From positions 26,562,970-26,626,969 of the forward strand of contig CM057154.1 in the NCBI GenBank assembly GCA_029962745.1: 64,000 nucleotides of DNA, given 5' to 3'. Source of the DNA: Echinometra lucunter (taxonomy: Eukaryota > Echinodermata > Echinoidea > Camarodonta > Echinometridae). Made by a program: the position numbers and the translations under genes. The notes under the pieces are model-generated. The model searched no databases, was not told the origin of the DNA, and was given only the letters and a program-made list of their open reading frames with translations. This document shows, in pieces, positions 23,649-35,147 of the stretch. How positions within the stretch are numbered: the first letter of the stretch is position 1; every line of letters starts with the position of its first letter.

Positions 23649-24891
23649 CCCACTGATCTAAGATTTGGCTTAGGGCATATAGTCATGATTATAATGAGAG
23701 GATGAAACAGAAGTTAGTGCAGTAGTGCTTTATCTCCTAAATCAGATCATGCATGTGATAGGACAGTTTATCAAAGAGCAATGATCAGGCACAGATACCA
23801 TATCTAATACCAAATACCCTGATTTCAGTAATAGCGTCATAATATCACTTTAAAAAGTGAGGCGAAATTGAAAATATTAAGAGACAAAGTGACAGAGAAG
23901 TGAAGAAAGACAAAAAACGAAAAAGAGGGAGAAGTAAGGATGAAGTAAGAGAAAAGCAAAATTCAACAAACGATATTCAAAAAGTCGAAAAATTTAATAA
24001 AGATGAAATAAATGAATACATACTCAAGAGATATATGAGAGGGAGAGATGAGTAAAAGTGAGATGTGTAGAAATGAAGGGAAAGAAAGAACATCCACTGA
24101 TCTAAGATTTGGCAGAATACATAGTCATGATTGCAATGAGAGGATGAAACAGAATTTAGTGCAGTAGTGCTTTATCTCCTAAATCAGGTCATGTGATAGG
24201 ACAGTTTATTAAAGAGCAATAATCCAGCATAGATACCATATCTAATAATAAATACCTTGATTTCAGTAATAGCGTCATAATATCACTTAAAAAAAGTGAA
24301 GCGACATTGGACATATTGAGAGACAAAGACAGAGAAGTGAAGAAAGACAAAATAGGGGAAAAGAGGGAGAAGAGAGGGAGAAGTAAGGGTGAAGTAAGAG
24401 CAAAGCAAAATTCAACAAAAGATATTCAAAAAGTGGAAAAATGTAATAAAGATGAAATAAATGAATACTTACTCTTTTCCTTATTAGGTTAGTGCATTCA
24501 TGCAAAGCATATAGCTGTCATGGTTGTCAAGATAATTCTATACACTTTGTTAAAAGTAACGATAAATTGTGTTTCTCTTTGCAATGTGAGTTTATTCTAT
24601 AAATCACACTTTCAATTTGACCTTTGTCATCTAGATGGAGAGACCTCTATCGTCACCTAAAAAAGTGGGAAAAGTTTTTTAAAAATGAATGAACGCATTA
24701 CAGCTAGACGGTTCTAGAATCTAGATCCAAAACGTAGGTCCATCCACATTATTCCTTTGTTATTGAAGATGTTGTCAGCACGATTTTTAAAAAAATTGTG
24801 AATTATTCGTTTGACACAAATTTTCAGTTTTAAGATGCGTAAATACTTGGCGGAAAAAACCTGTTCCCAGCAGAAGTGGTTATGGGTATAC

Positions 24892-25068
24892 CTTTGATTT
24901 TGACGCCTCAGATGCCATCGTAGAGAAGAACTCATCACCCAGCTTCACACGGATCAGCTCCAGTGACTGAAGATTTGGCATGGAGAAGAGACCTCTCGCG
25001 TAATGACAGGAGGCAGCGGGACCCAGTTCGATCGTCTCTTCAAATGATTCATGCTTCAGCTCTTGAAT
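24892..25068 (-). CDS. NLR gene A, array LRR exon 3
   Basis: 177 nt, phase 0-0, acceptor CACACCACCAG, donor GTATAC. The encoded peptide is identical to that of 22277-22453. One LRR (LQSLELIRV). Confidence 0.7.
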
Positions 25069-25769
25069 CTGGTGGTGTGACAGAACAGGTTGAATAAAGT
25101 AAATAGCAATATCAAGAAAAGATTCCATGTTCAAATGAATATATTCTGTACTTATAGCACCATGATGGAATCTCATTACTGACACCCTTACTAAGACCAA
25201 TGAAGCAACATTTGAAGAATAATGGCAATGACGAACAGATTTCAGGAATCAAGAGATAAAGAGGGAGAGAGGAGTAAACGTGAGCTGTGTAGAAATGAAG
25301 GGAAAGAAAGAGCATCCACTGATCTAAGATTTGGCATTTGGCATATAGTCATGATTATAATGAGAGGATGAAACAGAATTTAGTGCAGTAGTGCTTTATC
25401 TCCTAAATCAGGTCATGTGATAGGACAGTTTATCAAAGAGCAATAATCAAGCATAGATACCATATCTAATAAGAAATACCCTGATTTCAGTAATAGCGTC
25501 ATAATATCACTTTAAAAAGTGAAGCGACATTGAAAATATTAAGAGACAAAGTGACAGAGAAGTGAAGAAAGACAAAAAACGAAAAAGAGGGAGAAGTAAG
25601 GATGAAGTAAGAGAAAAGCAAAATTCAACAAACGATATTCAAAAAGTCGAAACATTTAATAAAGATGAAATAAATAATGAAATAAATGAATGCATACTCT
25701 TTTCCTTATCAGGTGAGTGCATTCTTGCAAAGCATGTAGTTGTCATGGTTGTCAAGATAATTCTACCGT

Positions 25770-26258
25770 GTGTCTAAAAAAAAACGTAACACTTTTGAAA
25801 TGGTTGCCAAATTGAGCATATGTAATTTTATGAAGAAATGTCGATATGTATAGAAAGCTGAAGGACCAACCTTTCATATGATATGAAAAATTGGAAAAAA
25901 AAATCATGCTTCGATGAACAGTGTTCACTTAAGTTAGAGGTATGAAAATGTGCCTGCGCAGGATTTTTCCTTCCAATTTTGGAGAGGTAAGTTACTTGTA
26001 GCTTACAAAATAAGGTCGATATGAGATATTCATGATCGATGGATCAACAGGATATTTTGAATACCTTGAATACCATTCCTTTTTCTCTGTTATTTATCAA
26101 TCCCGAAACACCACCGCCCACCCCCCCCCCCACACACACACACGCAGACACACTTCCACTCCCATCTTATTGTATCATTGATCTGGTAGATGTGAACGGG
26201 ATTAAGGATGAATGAGAATTGGCTAAATTGAAATATTCCAAATCATAATTAACATTAC
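25770..26258. mobile_element. Unrelated segment replacing an LRR exon (copy 2)
   Basis: Near-identical to 23155-23648, starting CCGTGTGTCTAAAA; it differs in an A-run and in the C-run/(CA)n length. It was carried along by the 2.6-kb duplication. Confidence 0.6.
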
Positions 26259-27095
26259 GCAACCCACTGATCTAAGATTTGGCTTAGGGCATATAGTCAT
26301 GATTATAATGAGAGGATGAAACAGAAGTTAGTGCAGTAGTGCTTTATCTCCTAAATCAGATCATGTGATAGGACAGTTTATCAAAGAGCAATGATCAGGC
26401 ACAGATACCATATCTAATACCAAATACCCTGATTTCAGTAGTAGCATCATAATATCACTTTAAAAAGTGAAGCGACATTGAAAATATTGAGAGACAGAGA
26501 GACAGAGAAGTGAAGAAAGGCAAAAAAGGGAAAAAGAGGGAGAAGAAAGGGAGAAGTAACAGTGAAGTAAGAGCAAAGCAAAATTCAACCAAAGATATTC
26601 AAAAAGTGGAAAAATGTAATAAAGATGAAATAAATAATGAAATAAATGAATATATACTCTTTTTCTTATTAGGTGAGTGCATTCTTGCAAAGCATATAGC
26701 TATCATAGTTGTCAAGATAATTCTTTACACTTTGTTAAAAGTAACGATAAACTGTGTTTCTCTTTGCAATGTAAGTTTATTCTATAAATCACACTTTAAA
26801 TTTGGCCTTTGTCATCTAGATGGAGAGACATCTATCGTCACTTAAAAATATAAACGTAAGAAAAGTTTCTAAAAAATGAATGAACGCAATCATGCTAGAC
26901 GGAACCATAGAATCTAGATCCAAAACATAGGTCCATCCCCATTATTCCTTTGTTATTGTAGATGTTGTCAGCATGAGCGGGGTAATGTAACTTGTATTTA
27001 AGAGAATAATCATTTGGACACAAATTTTCAGTTTTAAGATGCGTAAATAATTGGGAAAATGACCTGTTCCCAGCAGAAGTGGTATATAGGTATAC

Positions 27096-27272
27096 CTTTG
27101 ATTTTGATGCCTCAGATGCCATCGTAGAGAAGAACTCATCACCCGGCTTCACATCGATCAGCTCCAGTGACTGAAGATTTGGAATGGAGAAGAGACCTCT
27201 CGCGTAATGACAGGAGGCAGCGGGACCAAGTTCGATCATATGATATCTTGCTTTATGCTTCAGCTTTTGAAT
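27096..27272 (-). CDS. NLR gene A, array LRR exon 4
   Basis: 177 nt, phase 0-0, same splice-site context. The peptide starts IQKLKHKARYHMIELG and contains LQSLELIDVKPGDEF. It differs from the other array exons at residues 7-14 and at strand residue 40 (D here, R or H elsewhere), while the remaining ~45 residues are almost invariant. Confidence 0.7.
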
Positions 27273-27600
27273 CTGGTGGTGTGACAGAACAGGTTGAACA
27301 AAGTAAATAGCAAAATCAAGAAAAGATTCCATGTTCAATTGAAATATATTCTGTAACTCTCGCACCATGATGGTATCTCATTACTGACACCCTTACTAAG
27401 ACCAATGAAGCAACATTTGAAGAATAATGGCAATGACGAACAGATTCAGGAATAAAGAGATAAAAAGGGAGAGAGGAGTAAATGAGACATGTGTAGAAAT
27501 GAAGGGAAAGACAGAGCATCCACTGATCTAAGATTTGGCACAGGGCACACAGTCATGATTATAATGAGAGGATGAAACCAAACAGAAGTTAGTGCAGTTC

Positions 27601-29447
27601 ATGAGCTGATATGATGTGAAAGCTTTGCTCTTATATGTATGCGATTATCAAAAGCTGTCATGTGACATTCCTAATAGTAAATTGCTGAATCTCAGTTAAT
27701 TTCATCACTTAGACCTACGAACAATATACTGTACAGCAATACTGACATGACAAAAAAAAAATGAGGGAAAGAAAAGAAAAGGGAGAGATATGAAACAATT
27801 TTATGTTGAATATGAACAGAAAGACGGGAAAGTCAGCTTAAATTAGATATTTTCATCTACAAACTAAATTATCTACATTGTAATTATATGAAAAAATTAA
27901 AAGGGTGTATTGTGGATGTATTCTGCACTTGACTAAATTTTGACTCGGGCCAACTCTGAATGCGAAGGAATCATGGCAGAAAAATAACATAAACATTGTA
28001 CGCTATTTCCAAACCCGACTTTAGTTTGACTTTTGTCGTAAAACGTATCGAAAAACAGTAACCTATAATCACAACCAATATAATCAGTATTATCCAATAA
28101 AAGTAAAAAAAAAAAACACTCATGAGTAATCGGAATAACTTGCAATGTTACTAAAACATGACCGTAAAGTCTATTCTTTTCGTACAACATTTCCTTCCCG
28201 TCAGCGTGCACTGAAAAGGATGTTTAATGCGTGTATACGACTTACGAGAAGGAATGATGTTAATTGTCTTCTACACACATATTACTTTGGGAAATGACAA
28301 TATTGTTGGAAATCATTTCCCGTACAAAGCAGCTGAATTTGATATTGATACATCAGTCTGAGAGGACATCATCCCCATATATTCGAAAATAGGTAGAGGA
28401 ATAGTTAAAGACTTATTCCACCCTACAATTCTGCCATGCCTCTGTTTGGTCTTTTATACCCAATTCTGTGTACGATGTATGTGATTTTCAGCAAAATTGA
28501 GTCAATTTCTTTACGATGACACAAATACTCGGAACATGCAACAGTTATTTTCTAGATTATAAACATCTCTCAAATGCTTGAGTCAGTTTCTTTCAGAATG
28601 AGGCAGAATGGCATATAGTATACCAGAATGTTATCTCAACATATTTTTATAGACGTTTCATGATCATGTAGAGTTTAAAAAGAAATTTCTTTCGTGTTAT
28701 TGTCGACCTATTCAATATCGCTATTGATTTGATCAGGGGCCGCAAAACATTGGGGGGGGGGGGGGGGCGGGCTGACACCCAAACAGGTGGAGGGCCCTTG
28801 CGAGGGTTTTGGGGGTTCCGCCTCCTGAAGCCCTTCTTTTTTATTTTTAAAAACGGTTCTGTAAGCCAATTAAATGAACAATTTACAATTTAGAGATAAT
28901 TTTTTCTAGCCGAAATTGTGGCCTCAAAGCTTCCGTGGCCCCTCTTGATTAGCATCAACTTAAAGGATGATGGAGAAAAAGATGCTAAAATAAATTCAAT
29001 ACTCATTACATTATTATTAATGAAGAAAATCCATGTGTTAAAAAATGGAATTTCCAATAAAAAAGATGATTGATAAAATGAATTTTTACTTAAATGAAAA
29101 AAAAAAATGAAATGTTATTTTGACCCTTCATGTTTTTACTTTCATGATGATGATTCAGAGTATTCAATTTCAATAATAAAATGTAATCTGTTGTGTTTTG
29201 ATAGAGCAACAAGTAGAATGCATTGGTCAAGGAATGGTGACAATAATCACTGATAATGTTCTTCTTCTCATATGATCGTTGAAAATCGGTGAGTTTTACC
29301 ATTTTTATCCTTATCATGGTTATCTCTATAGCTGCATTGAGTATGCGCATTAATTCCTGTTACCGCCATACAGTGTAGACAAAATCTGACATCCGCGCAA
29401 GCTTATATCAGTAAATATCATTTCAGTTAAAAAAAAAAATCAGGTAC
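27601..29447. other. Intron between array and first LRR exon
   Basis: No exon seen. 27830-28205 repeats 18420-18760 (for example AATAACATAAACATTGTA followed by a diverged CTATTTCCAA). 28750-28840 is a poly-G element with CGGGCTGACACCCAAAC, related to 32836-32920. From 29332 onward the sequence is collinear with 42730 onward (copy B). Confidence 0.55.
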
Positions 29448-29624
29448 CTTTGACAGTGACGCTGCAGCAAATATTCCTATGTAGAATTCGTCATCCAGGT
29501 GCCCGTCAGTGATGTTCAACGATCGTAAGTCCTGCAGTGAACAGAGACCAATTGCTGCTAATGCGTGATCTTTGATGGGCTTGTCAACGGCCAGTTTTTC
29601 AGCAACCGAAGAACATTCTTTCTC
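29448..29624 (-). CDS. NLR gene A, LRR exon directly after NACHT
   Basis: 177 nt, 59 codons, phase 0-0. Acceptor ATTTGTATGCAG, donor GTACCTGA. The peptide begins EKECSSVAEKL and contains LCSLQDLRSLNITDGHLDDEF, one LRR. It has the same length and phase as the array exons but a different sequence, so it belongs to the same cassette class without being part of the recent amplification. It follows the NACHT exon (phase 0 out) directly. The copy-B counterpart at 42834-43025 is five codons longer. Confidence 0.7.
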
Positions 29625-30751
29625 CTGCATACAAATAAATGATACTGTTAGCATTTTGATCTGTTATTAAAAAAGAACAACAAACGCATACGATTCAATG
29701 AATAACTATGGAACAATAAAAAGTTATGTTTCTTCTACTATGTTAAAAGGACTTTCATCTGAGAATTATGTCTGACTGCCCTATTGTAAGCATCCTTTTG
29801 TGGAGGTAATTACAAAAACAGACAGACGCAGAAAAGTGGTATATAACAGTTAATCGGACCGTGAATAACTATGACTTCCAGTGCGATTACAATTAGTGTT
29901 TTTGTAGATCTGGATGGTGAGCTTATTTTTGTCTGCGTTCCATTTTATTTTGTTAATTTATTTTCTTTGTTTTTTTTTTTTGGTCTTGGACATAATACTT
30001 TTCATTCCCTCATCATGTTCATGGACATCTTGAAGTAAGTAGTACTTGAACGTCAAAGCAATAAGAGGAATTGTAATCGCGTAAAGGCCACGTACCGCTC
30101 ATCATGCTTTTCGACTGTGACCTAATTTGAAAATGAAACGCATTTTGCATTAAATATGAAGTGTTAAATAATCAGATTTGTCCGAATGGAGGTTTGTAAT
30201 AATGATAGGAATATTCCAAACGAAATGCTGATTTATGCGAAGCATTTTAGTCTGAGTAAAACTAAATTTGGTTCAAATCTTAGCTAGGCAGTCGCAAAAC
30301 TATTATGATTATGATTTCAACGTCACTTCGAGTCACAATTTAATCCTGCTTTTTCTTACAAGGAAGCTCTCAATAGCTCGAAATTATGACAATTCAGATT
30401 TTTGATCATCAGGATTTTACATGAATGTTCTTATCAAGTGTTGTTAAAATAACAAATTTCTCCAAATTCGTATAGCAGGCCCATCGTTTAGGGAGTGTGG
30501 TGGGCTTAAGATTGATTAAACCTCCCAGTTAGAAATGGTAGTCTGCATGGGTTCCTTATACGAGATAATAAACAAATAGTACGATTCTTATCAGCATGTA
30601 CAGGGCTGAAGTACTCTCTCTCTCTCTCTCTCTTTCTCTCTCCAAATTTGGCATCGCATGCGGATTACATTGTCATGACACAATTGAAATTATAATTCGA
30701 TAAATTTATGAAAATAAGAAGTGCCATAATCTATTTAATTCAACGCACTAC

Positions 30752-32283
30752 CTTTTCCCCTAATGTTTCCAGTGTGAAGATATATCCAGCAAAGTGATTT
30801 TCGTAGGGTAAGAGTTCAAGATCAGTCTTAATCTTCAAAAGATTCCTGGCAGGATCGATGGCTTCTCGATCATGACATTCATAAGCAACCTCCATGATGA
30901 AATCCATGTCATCAACTTTTTCGCACAACACTTCCATCACCCTCTTTCCAACTTCTTCACGTGCTGCGGTAAAATACAAGACATATCTGAATTCCTTGTA
31001 GTCTTGTATCAGCTTGTCTGTCAGTATTTTGTCAAAGTGCGGACGATCCTGGTAGAAGAGCGATTCAAGATAGGAACTTGCAGTGAATTCTTGAAACAGC
31101 TTGTGAGGGAAAGAGAATTCCTGGATGAAGCGTTTCCGCTCCCTTTCTCTGATTTTTAGTGGTGCCAACGTCTCTTCCTTGCTGAGAATTCCAACTTCAC
31201 ATGCGGTCATTGCAGCATTCATGCACGGTCCGATTTGTTCTTCGTCAAATATCAGCTGTTTTTCTAGTAGTCCATGAAACGCTACACAACTCAGCTCTCT
31301 CATACTTTCATCAGCTTTTTCCATGTGCATGCTATAGTCACTCTCATCTTGTTTAGAAGAATAATGCTCTTGAAGTGAAAACACAAGACGATTTAAGAGT
31401 TGTGAAAATGTTCTCATGGTCTGAATGGTTTCCCTCCCAGATGGCTCTTTCCACATGTAACATAGCATGCAGCAAAATATTGGGAAAGGTGCCATGTGCT
31501 CAGATACAATTCGATTTGTATTCATGAACATAATGAGACTAGAAGCAGAGTCTAAGTCATCCTTGAAATACTGCTCAATGTATGTTGACATGTTTTTCTT
31601 TGAGAAACCCTTAATCTTGACATACGTGTACTGCTTACTGACCTCCATGATACTCTTGATCTGATCAGCTCCAAAAGGACGGGAGGTGATGAGGATTGGG
31701 GTGTTAGTGAATCTCTCTCCTCTTATCATCGATACAACAGCGTCATCGCGGTTAGGTCGTTTGATGTCAACTTTTGCCTCGTCCAGTCCGTCTAATAAGA
31801 TAAGGACCTTTCTTTGATTTTCCCTGATGTATTTATCTACTTGTTCACCTTCTGTGTCCATGTCATCTGGGAAGTGATTCATGACAATATCCCCAAAGTA
31901 TTTTCGTTCTTCAATCTCTCGAAACGATTCCAGGAAAAGGAGATCAATCTCTTGCAGAATTCTACCCTCAGTCCAATCCAGGGCTATCTTGGCAAACAGG
32001 GTCGATTTTCCAACACCAGCTTCTCCAATGAAAGCAAAGCGTGTTTCGAGTCCTAATTGTGCTTTTGTTTTGATCTTCTTGAATAGACCGTTGTAATCTA
32101 TTTCCTCCTCCTTTTCTCCTCTCAATCCCAACATTAAGACGAGACTGACGTAGATGTGCTGTAACCATGTGCGTGATGCGGGGTCGATAGGGGATGTTTT
32201 GACTTCACTGAATTTCTTACGATATCTAGCCTTCAGTTGTTCTCTTAGCTTCCGAATCCCATCTGGCATCCTCTGGAGATCAG
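30752..32283 (-). CDS. NLR gene A, NACHT ATPase exon
   Basis: A single open exon of 1532 nt on the minus strand; acceptor TTTTTTTCCGCCAG, phase 1 in; donor GTAGTG, phase 0 out. Numbering from its first Met (MPDGIRKLREQ): Walker A GEAGVGKST at 82-90, Walker B ILLDGLDEA at about 156-164, sensor-1-like TPILITSRP at about 190-198, then helical and winged-helix-like regions (FSFPHKLFQEFTA) to about residue 507. This is the nucleotide-dependent oligomerisation switch of a cytosolic NLR receptor (STAND ATPase; family knowledge). No stops or frameshifts. It joins in phase to the upstream death-domain exon (39751) and the downstream LRR exon (29448). Its paralogue/allele is at 43693-45212. Confidence 0.9.
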
Positions 32284-32937
32284 CTGGCGGAAAAAAAAAG
32301 AAAAAGAAAAAGAAAGGTAGAAGATTGAACAAAATGACATATGAGGGTTGGATGTTTTTTTTTTTTCATTTTATTTACAAAATATTTATGAGAAACATGT
32401 AAATAATAACATTAATGATGACATAAGGAAATGATACTGGAAGGATCATCCTGCTCACCTGTGCCATTACAGCACAGTCGTTAGTCTTCCGAGGGGTCCA
32501 GTTCGAGACAGGTTTTATTAAAGAAAAATTTCACGAGGTATATTCCTCAATAAAATTCATGAGGTAAAATTCATCTTTCTGAATGAAATACATGTACAAG
32601 GGCGCTTGTCCATGTATTTCCCTTTTTGCGAATGGTTCATAATTCCAAGGCACAAATTCGTTATAATACTGAACAGTGGATTGAATAGAATACCGGAGTG
32701 CACGAAATGTCTCAAACTCTATTTCATCTTAACGTATTTTGCCTTTTTTCCATAATGATCTGAGGCTAGATACTAAACAATAATGTTCCCTATAACCCTG
32801 GTATAGGGTTACCTCTTTCTACACCCTTACAGCAGGGGGGGGGGGGGGGCTGCCACCCAAACTGGCGGAGTCCGGAGACTGTAGGGCCCCTGGTGGGAGG
32901 GGACGGAGCCCCTGAAGTCATTGGTTTTTATGGTTTT

Positions 32938-32981
32938 GGCGACACCAAATTCGCTGTCGGTTAAGCGAATTTGGAGTCGCC
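32938..32981. repeat. 18-bp inverted repeat upstream of the tRNA-like gene, copy A
   Basis: GGCGACACCAAATTCGCT and AGCGAATTTGGAGTCGCC separated by 8 nt, with one mismatch. Copy B at 45869-45912 is perfect. Confidence 0.85.
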
Positions 32982-32995
32982 GAAACCACTGGCCC

Positions 32996-33066
32996 GTCTC
33001 CGTGGTCAAGTGGTTAAGGCATTGTCGTTCATAGGATAAGGCCCGGGTTCGATTCCCGGCGGAGAC
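32996..33066 (+). tRNA. tRNA-like sequence / tRNA pseudogene (UCA at the anticodon position), copy A
   Basis: 71 nt. The acceptor stem GTCTCCG/CGGAGAC pairs at 7 of 7, there is a D-arm with box A-like TGGTCAAGTGG, and a perfect T-arm CCGGG-TTCGATT-CCCGG containing box B GGTTCGATTCC. It is followed by a T-run (possible Pol III terminator). In canonical numbering the anticodon loop is GTTCATA, placing TCA at 34-36, but the 5-bp anticodon stem pairs poorly; a better stem needs an 8-nt loop. It is therefore probably a tRNA pseudogene or the head of a tRNA-derived SINE rather than a working tRNA. It is on the strand opposite the NLR exons. Confidence 0.55.
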
Positions 33067-33349
33067 ATTTTTTCAACCTTTGCAAAATTTCCTAAATGGT
33101 GGGACAGCTCTGGGGAACTTTGATTCATGCGAGGCTATTATTCTCTCAATTGTCTCACATGTATTTATTTCCATGAGAGTTGCCAAAGCTGTTGTATATG
33201 TTATCTGATCACAATATATTATGTAAGGAGTGCACGAGGGGGGGGGGGGGGGGGGGGCTTACTTTTTTGGTTGAGTGTGTATATATACACACCTCACAAA
33301 AATAACTAACCACTTTGTCTTTTGATCATAGCTCAAATATGGTGTTTTG

Positions 33350-33442
33350 CAGAGGCGTCGATCCATTTTTCGGATTGGGGGGGCAAGACGACCAAGCGGA
33401 GATGAACCCACGGCTACTATTTGTACACACACACACCCTCAC

Positions 33443-33530
<88 letters not shown>

Positions 33531-33533
33531 ATT

Positions 33534-33622
<89 letters not shown>

Positions 33623-34984
33623 AATATAGGCCTATATCAACGTGAAGCATTTTCAAATTGGGGAAATTAGGCAACTTGCTATGTGAACCATCCTGCTTTT
33701 TTTTTTAATATTGTGAGCGAGCGAAGCGAGCGAGCAAAAAATAACAAATTTCTTGTTATGAGAGAAGGGTTTAGTTATCATATAGGCATAAATGATACCT
33801 AATATATATGTATATGGTACCTCGCTGCCAAATATGAACTCTACTTTGTCACATCGTTGGTCCACTGTTGCTGCCCCCCAACCACTCTGTGTTTTAATAT
33901 TACGAGCGAGCAAAGCGAGCGAGGTAGCACACACTGTTTTTCATGGTAGATGTAGTAAGCCCTTCGGCAAATTACGCTGTAAGCCAATGAAACACCTACA
34001 TTATCTATTCGATCTCATCTCACCGAATTCGTTTGATTTTCAAAACCATTAATATGAAACGAGCGAGCGCAGCGAGCGAGGAAAAATATACCCTTTGGAT
34101 AGAAGTTTATTTCGTCATCAAAATAATGTGATAAAAATGTGATATGCGCAATACAAGAACGGAATATTATTATCATCATTATCATCAGAATACACTATAA
34201 ACCTCTCATGCCTGTATGATATCTTAATAATACATCCGATCACCTGTGTGCCGAATATGACACTGTTTTAGCTACCTTGCTTGCAGTCTACCTTGCTTGC
34301 AGTCCGAATCCATTCTGTTTCATAGCGAGCAAAGTCAACGACCGATCCCAGCAAAATTATATGGATTCGTCCCTAAATCTTTGTCAACAACTTTGCTGCC
34401 CAAATATAATGATATTTTGGAATCTCGCTGCTATAATAAGCTACTTGCTGCCCGAAATCATCTTGTATCTAGCTTTTACCAGCGAGAGTAGCGAGTGAGT
34501 TAACGAAAAATATGTTTTTGTTTTGCGTTTTTTTTTTCTTTTTATCCAGGCCGTTGTCTTCTGAAAGTTTATTCATTTTTAGGTCAACTGGCCGCTCGAT
34601 TTCTAGGAGTGATATCTTGTTTGGTTATAGTACCTTGAATGAGTAGAAGAATAGTATAACATTAGATAGAAACACAAGATGCAAACCGATTTCCTTTCAT
34701 AAGAATAGTAATTATCATCGGCATTGGTTAAGATACTTAAATGCGAGCGAGCGAAGCGAGCGAGCGCTTCCCAGTTTCCCATTTTCTTTATTTTTCTTGT
34801 TTTACGCTTTCAATTCACTTCCTTTCTTCCTTTTCCTTTCTTTTCTCTTTCTTTTTTCTTTTTCCTTTTTTCTTTTTTTTTTTGGTTGGGAAATTATTGG
34901 GGGGGCAAAATGATATCTTTGCCCCCCCGAAATTTTCTTTGGGGGGGCAACTGCCCCCCCTGCCCCCCAGGATCGACGCCTCTG
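33350..34984. mobile_element. 1,635-bp hAT-like non-autonomous transposon
   Basis: Perfect 15-bp terminal inverted repeats CAGAGGCGTCGATCC / GGATCGACGCCTCTG, flanked by the 8-bp direct repeat GTGTTTTG (33342-33349 and 34985-34992). The empty site survives in copy B (46271-46289, ATATG-TTTTTTTG-TATCGG). An 8-bp duplication and CAG-type ends fit hAT. No transposase frame. The interior holds a long (TA)n/(GT)n tract (33430-33620), at least five copies of a GCGAGCGAAGCGAGCGAGC-type word between 33713 and 34767, each preceded by a CTGCC(C)AAATAT-like phrase, and poly-G/C stretches near the right end. Confidence 0.9.
33430..33625. repeat. (TA)n / (TG)n microsatellite
   Basis: About 190 bp of alternating TA and TG dinucleotides inside the hAT-like element. 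Confidence 0.97.
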
Positions 34985-35147
34985 GTGTTTTGTATCGGAC
35001 AGCTTTCAACAGAATTTGAAAGAAAATTTAATTCAAAACATTTTATATTTCATTTGTTCAAATCGAATAAAGAATATTAGCACAATGATGATTCATACGC
35101 AAATACCCCTAAAATAAAAATTGCAGCAATACCTGTTGATATGGCAG

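Larger units (their letters stand above)
21041..23650. repeat. 2.6-kb higher-order unit, copy 1
   Basis: Contains, in plus order, an exon-deleted mini-unit (21041-21480), a full unit with an LRR exon (21481-22700) and a unit whose exon is replaced (22701-23650). Copy 2 (23651-26264) repeats the same three-part order with only scattered differences, so the block duplicated as a whole after the deletion and replacement had happened. Confidence 0.85.
23651..26264. repeat. 2.6-kb higher-order unit, copy 2
   Basis: Tandem copy of 21041-23650, offset about 2610-2615 bp, with the same deleted/full/replaced sub-unit order (24095 and 25317 anchors). Confidence 0.85.
17590..27600. repeat. Higher-order tandem array of LRR-exon units
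   Basis: The anchor CCACTGATCTAAGATTTGGC recurs near 19031, 21041, 21481, 22701, 23651, 24095, 25317, 26265 and 27521. The intervals are about 2010, 440, 1220, 950, 444, 1222, 948 and 1256 bp. Full units (~1.22-1.26 kb) carry one 177-bp LRR exon. The ~440-bp units have lost it by deletion, and the ~950-bp units have it replaced by ~495 bp of unrelated DNA. The pattern deleted-full-replaced occurs twice in tandem (21041-23650 and 23651-26264) at very high identity. An older, diverged unit precedes the first anchor (17625-18330). Confidence 0.85.

Noticed and set aside
17590..27600. CRISPR-like regular repeats
   Set aside because: Regular spacing here is a tandem exon-unit array in a eukaryotic intron; there are no short direct repeats with unique spacers.
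30872..32402. Several 65-95-codon plus-strand frames across the NACHT exon
   Set aside because: Shadow frames of the minus-strand NACHT coding sequence; the same shadows recur in copy B.
33315..33674. Open frames of alternating Tyr/Ile and Cys/Val
   Set aside because: They translate a TA/TG microsatellite inside the hAT-like element.
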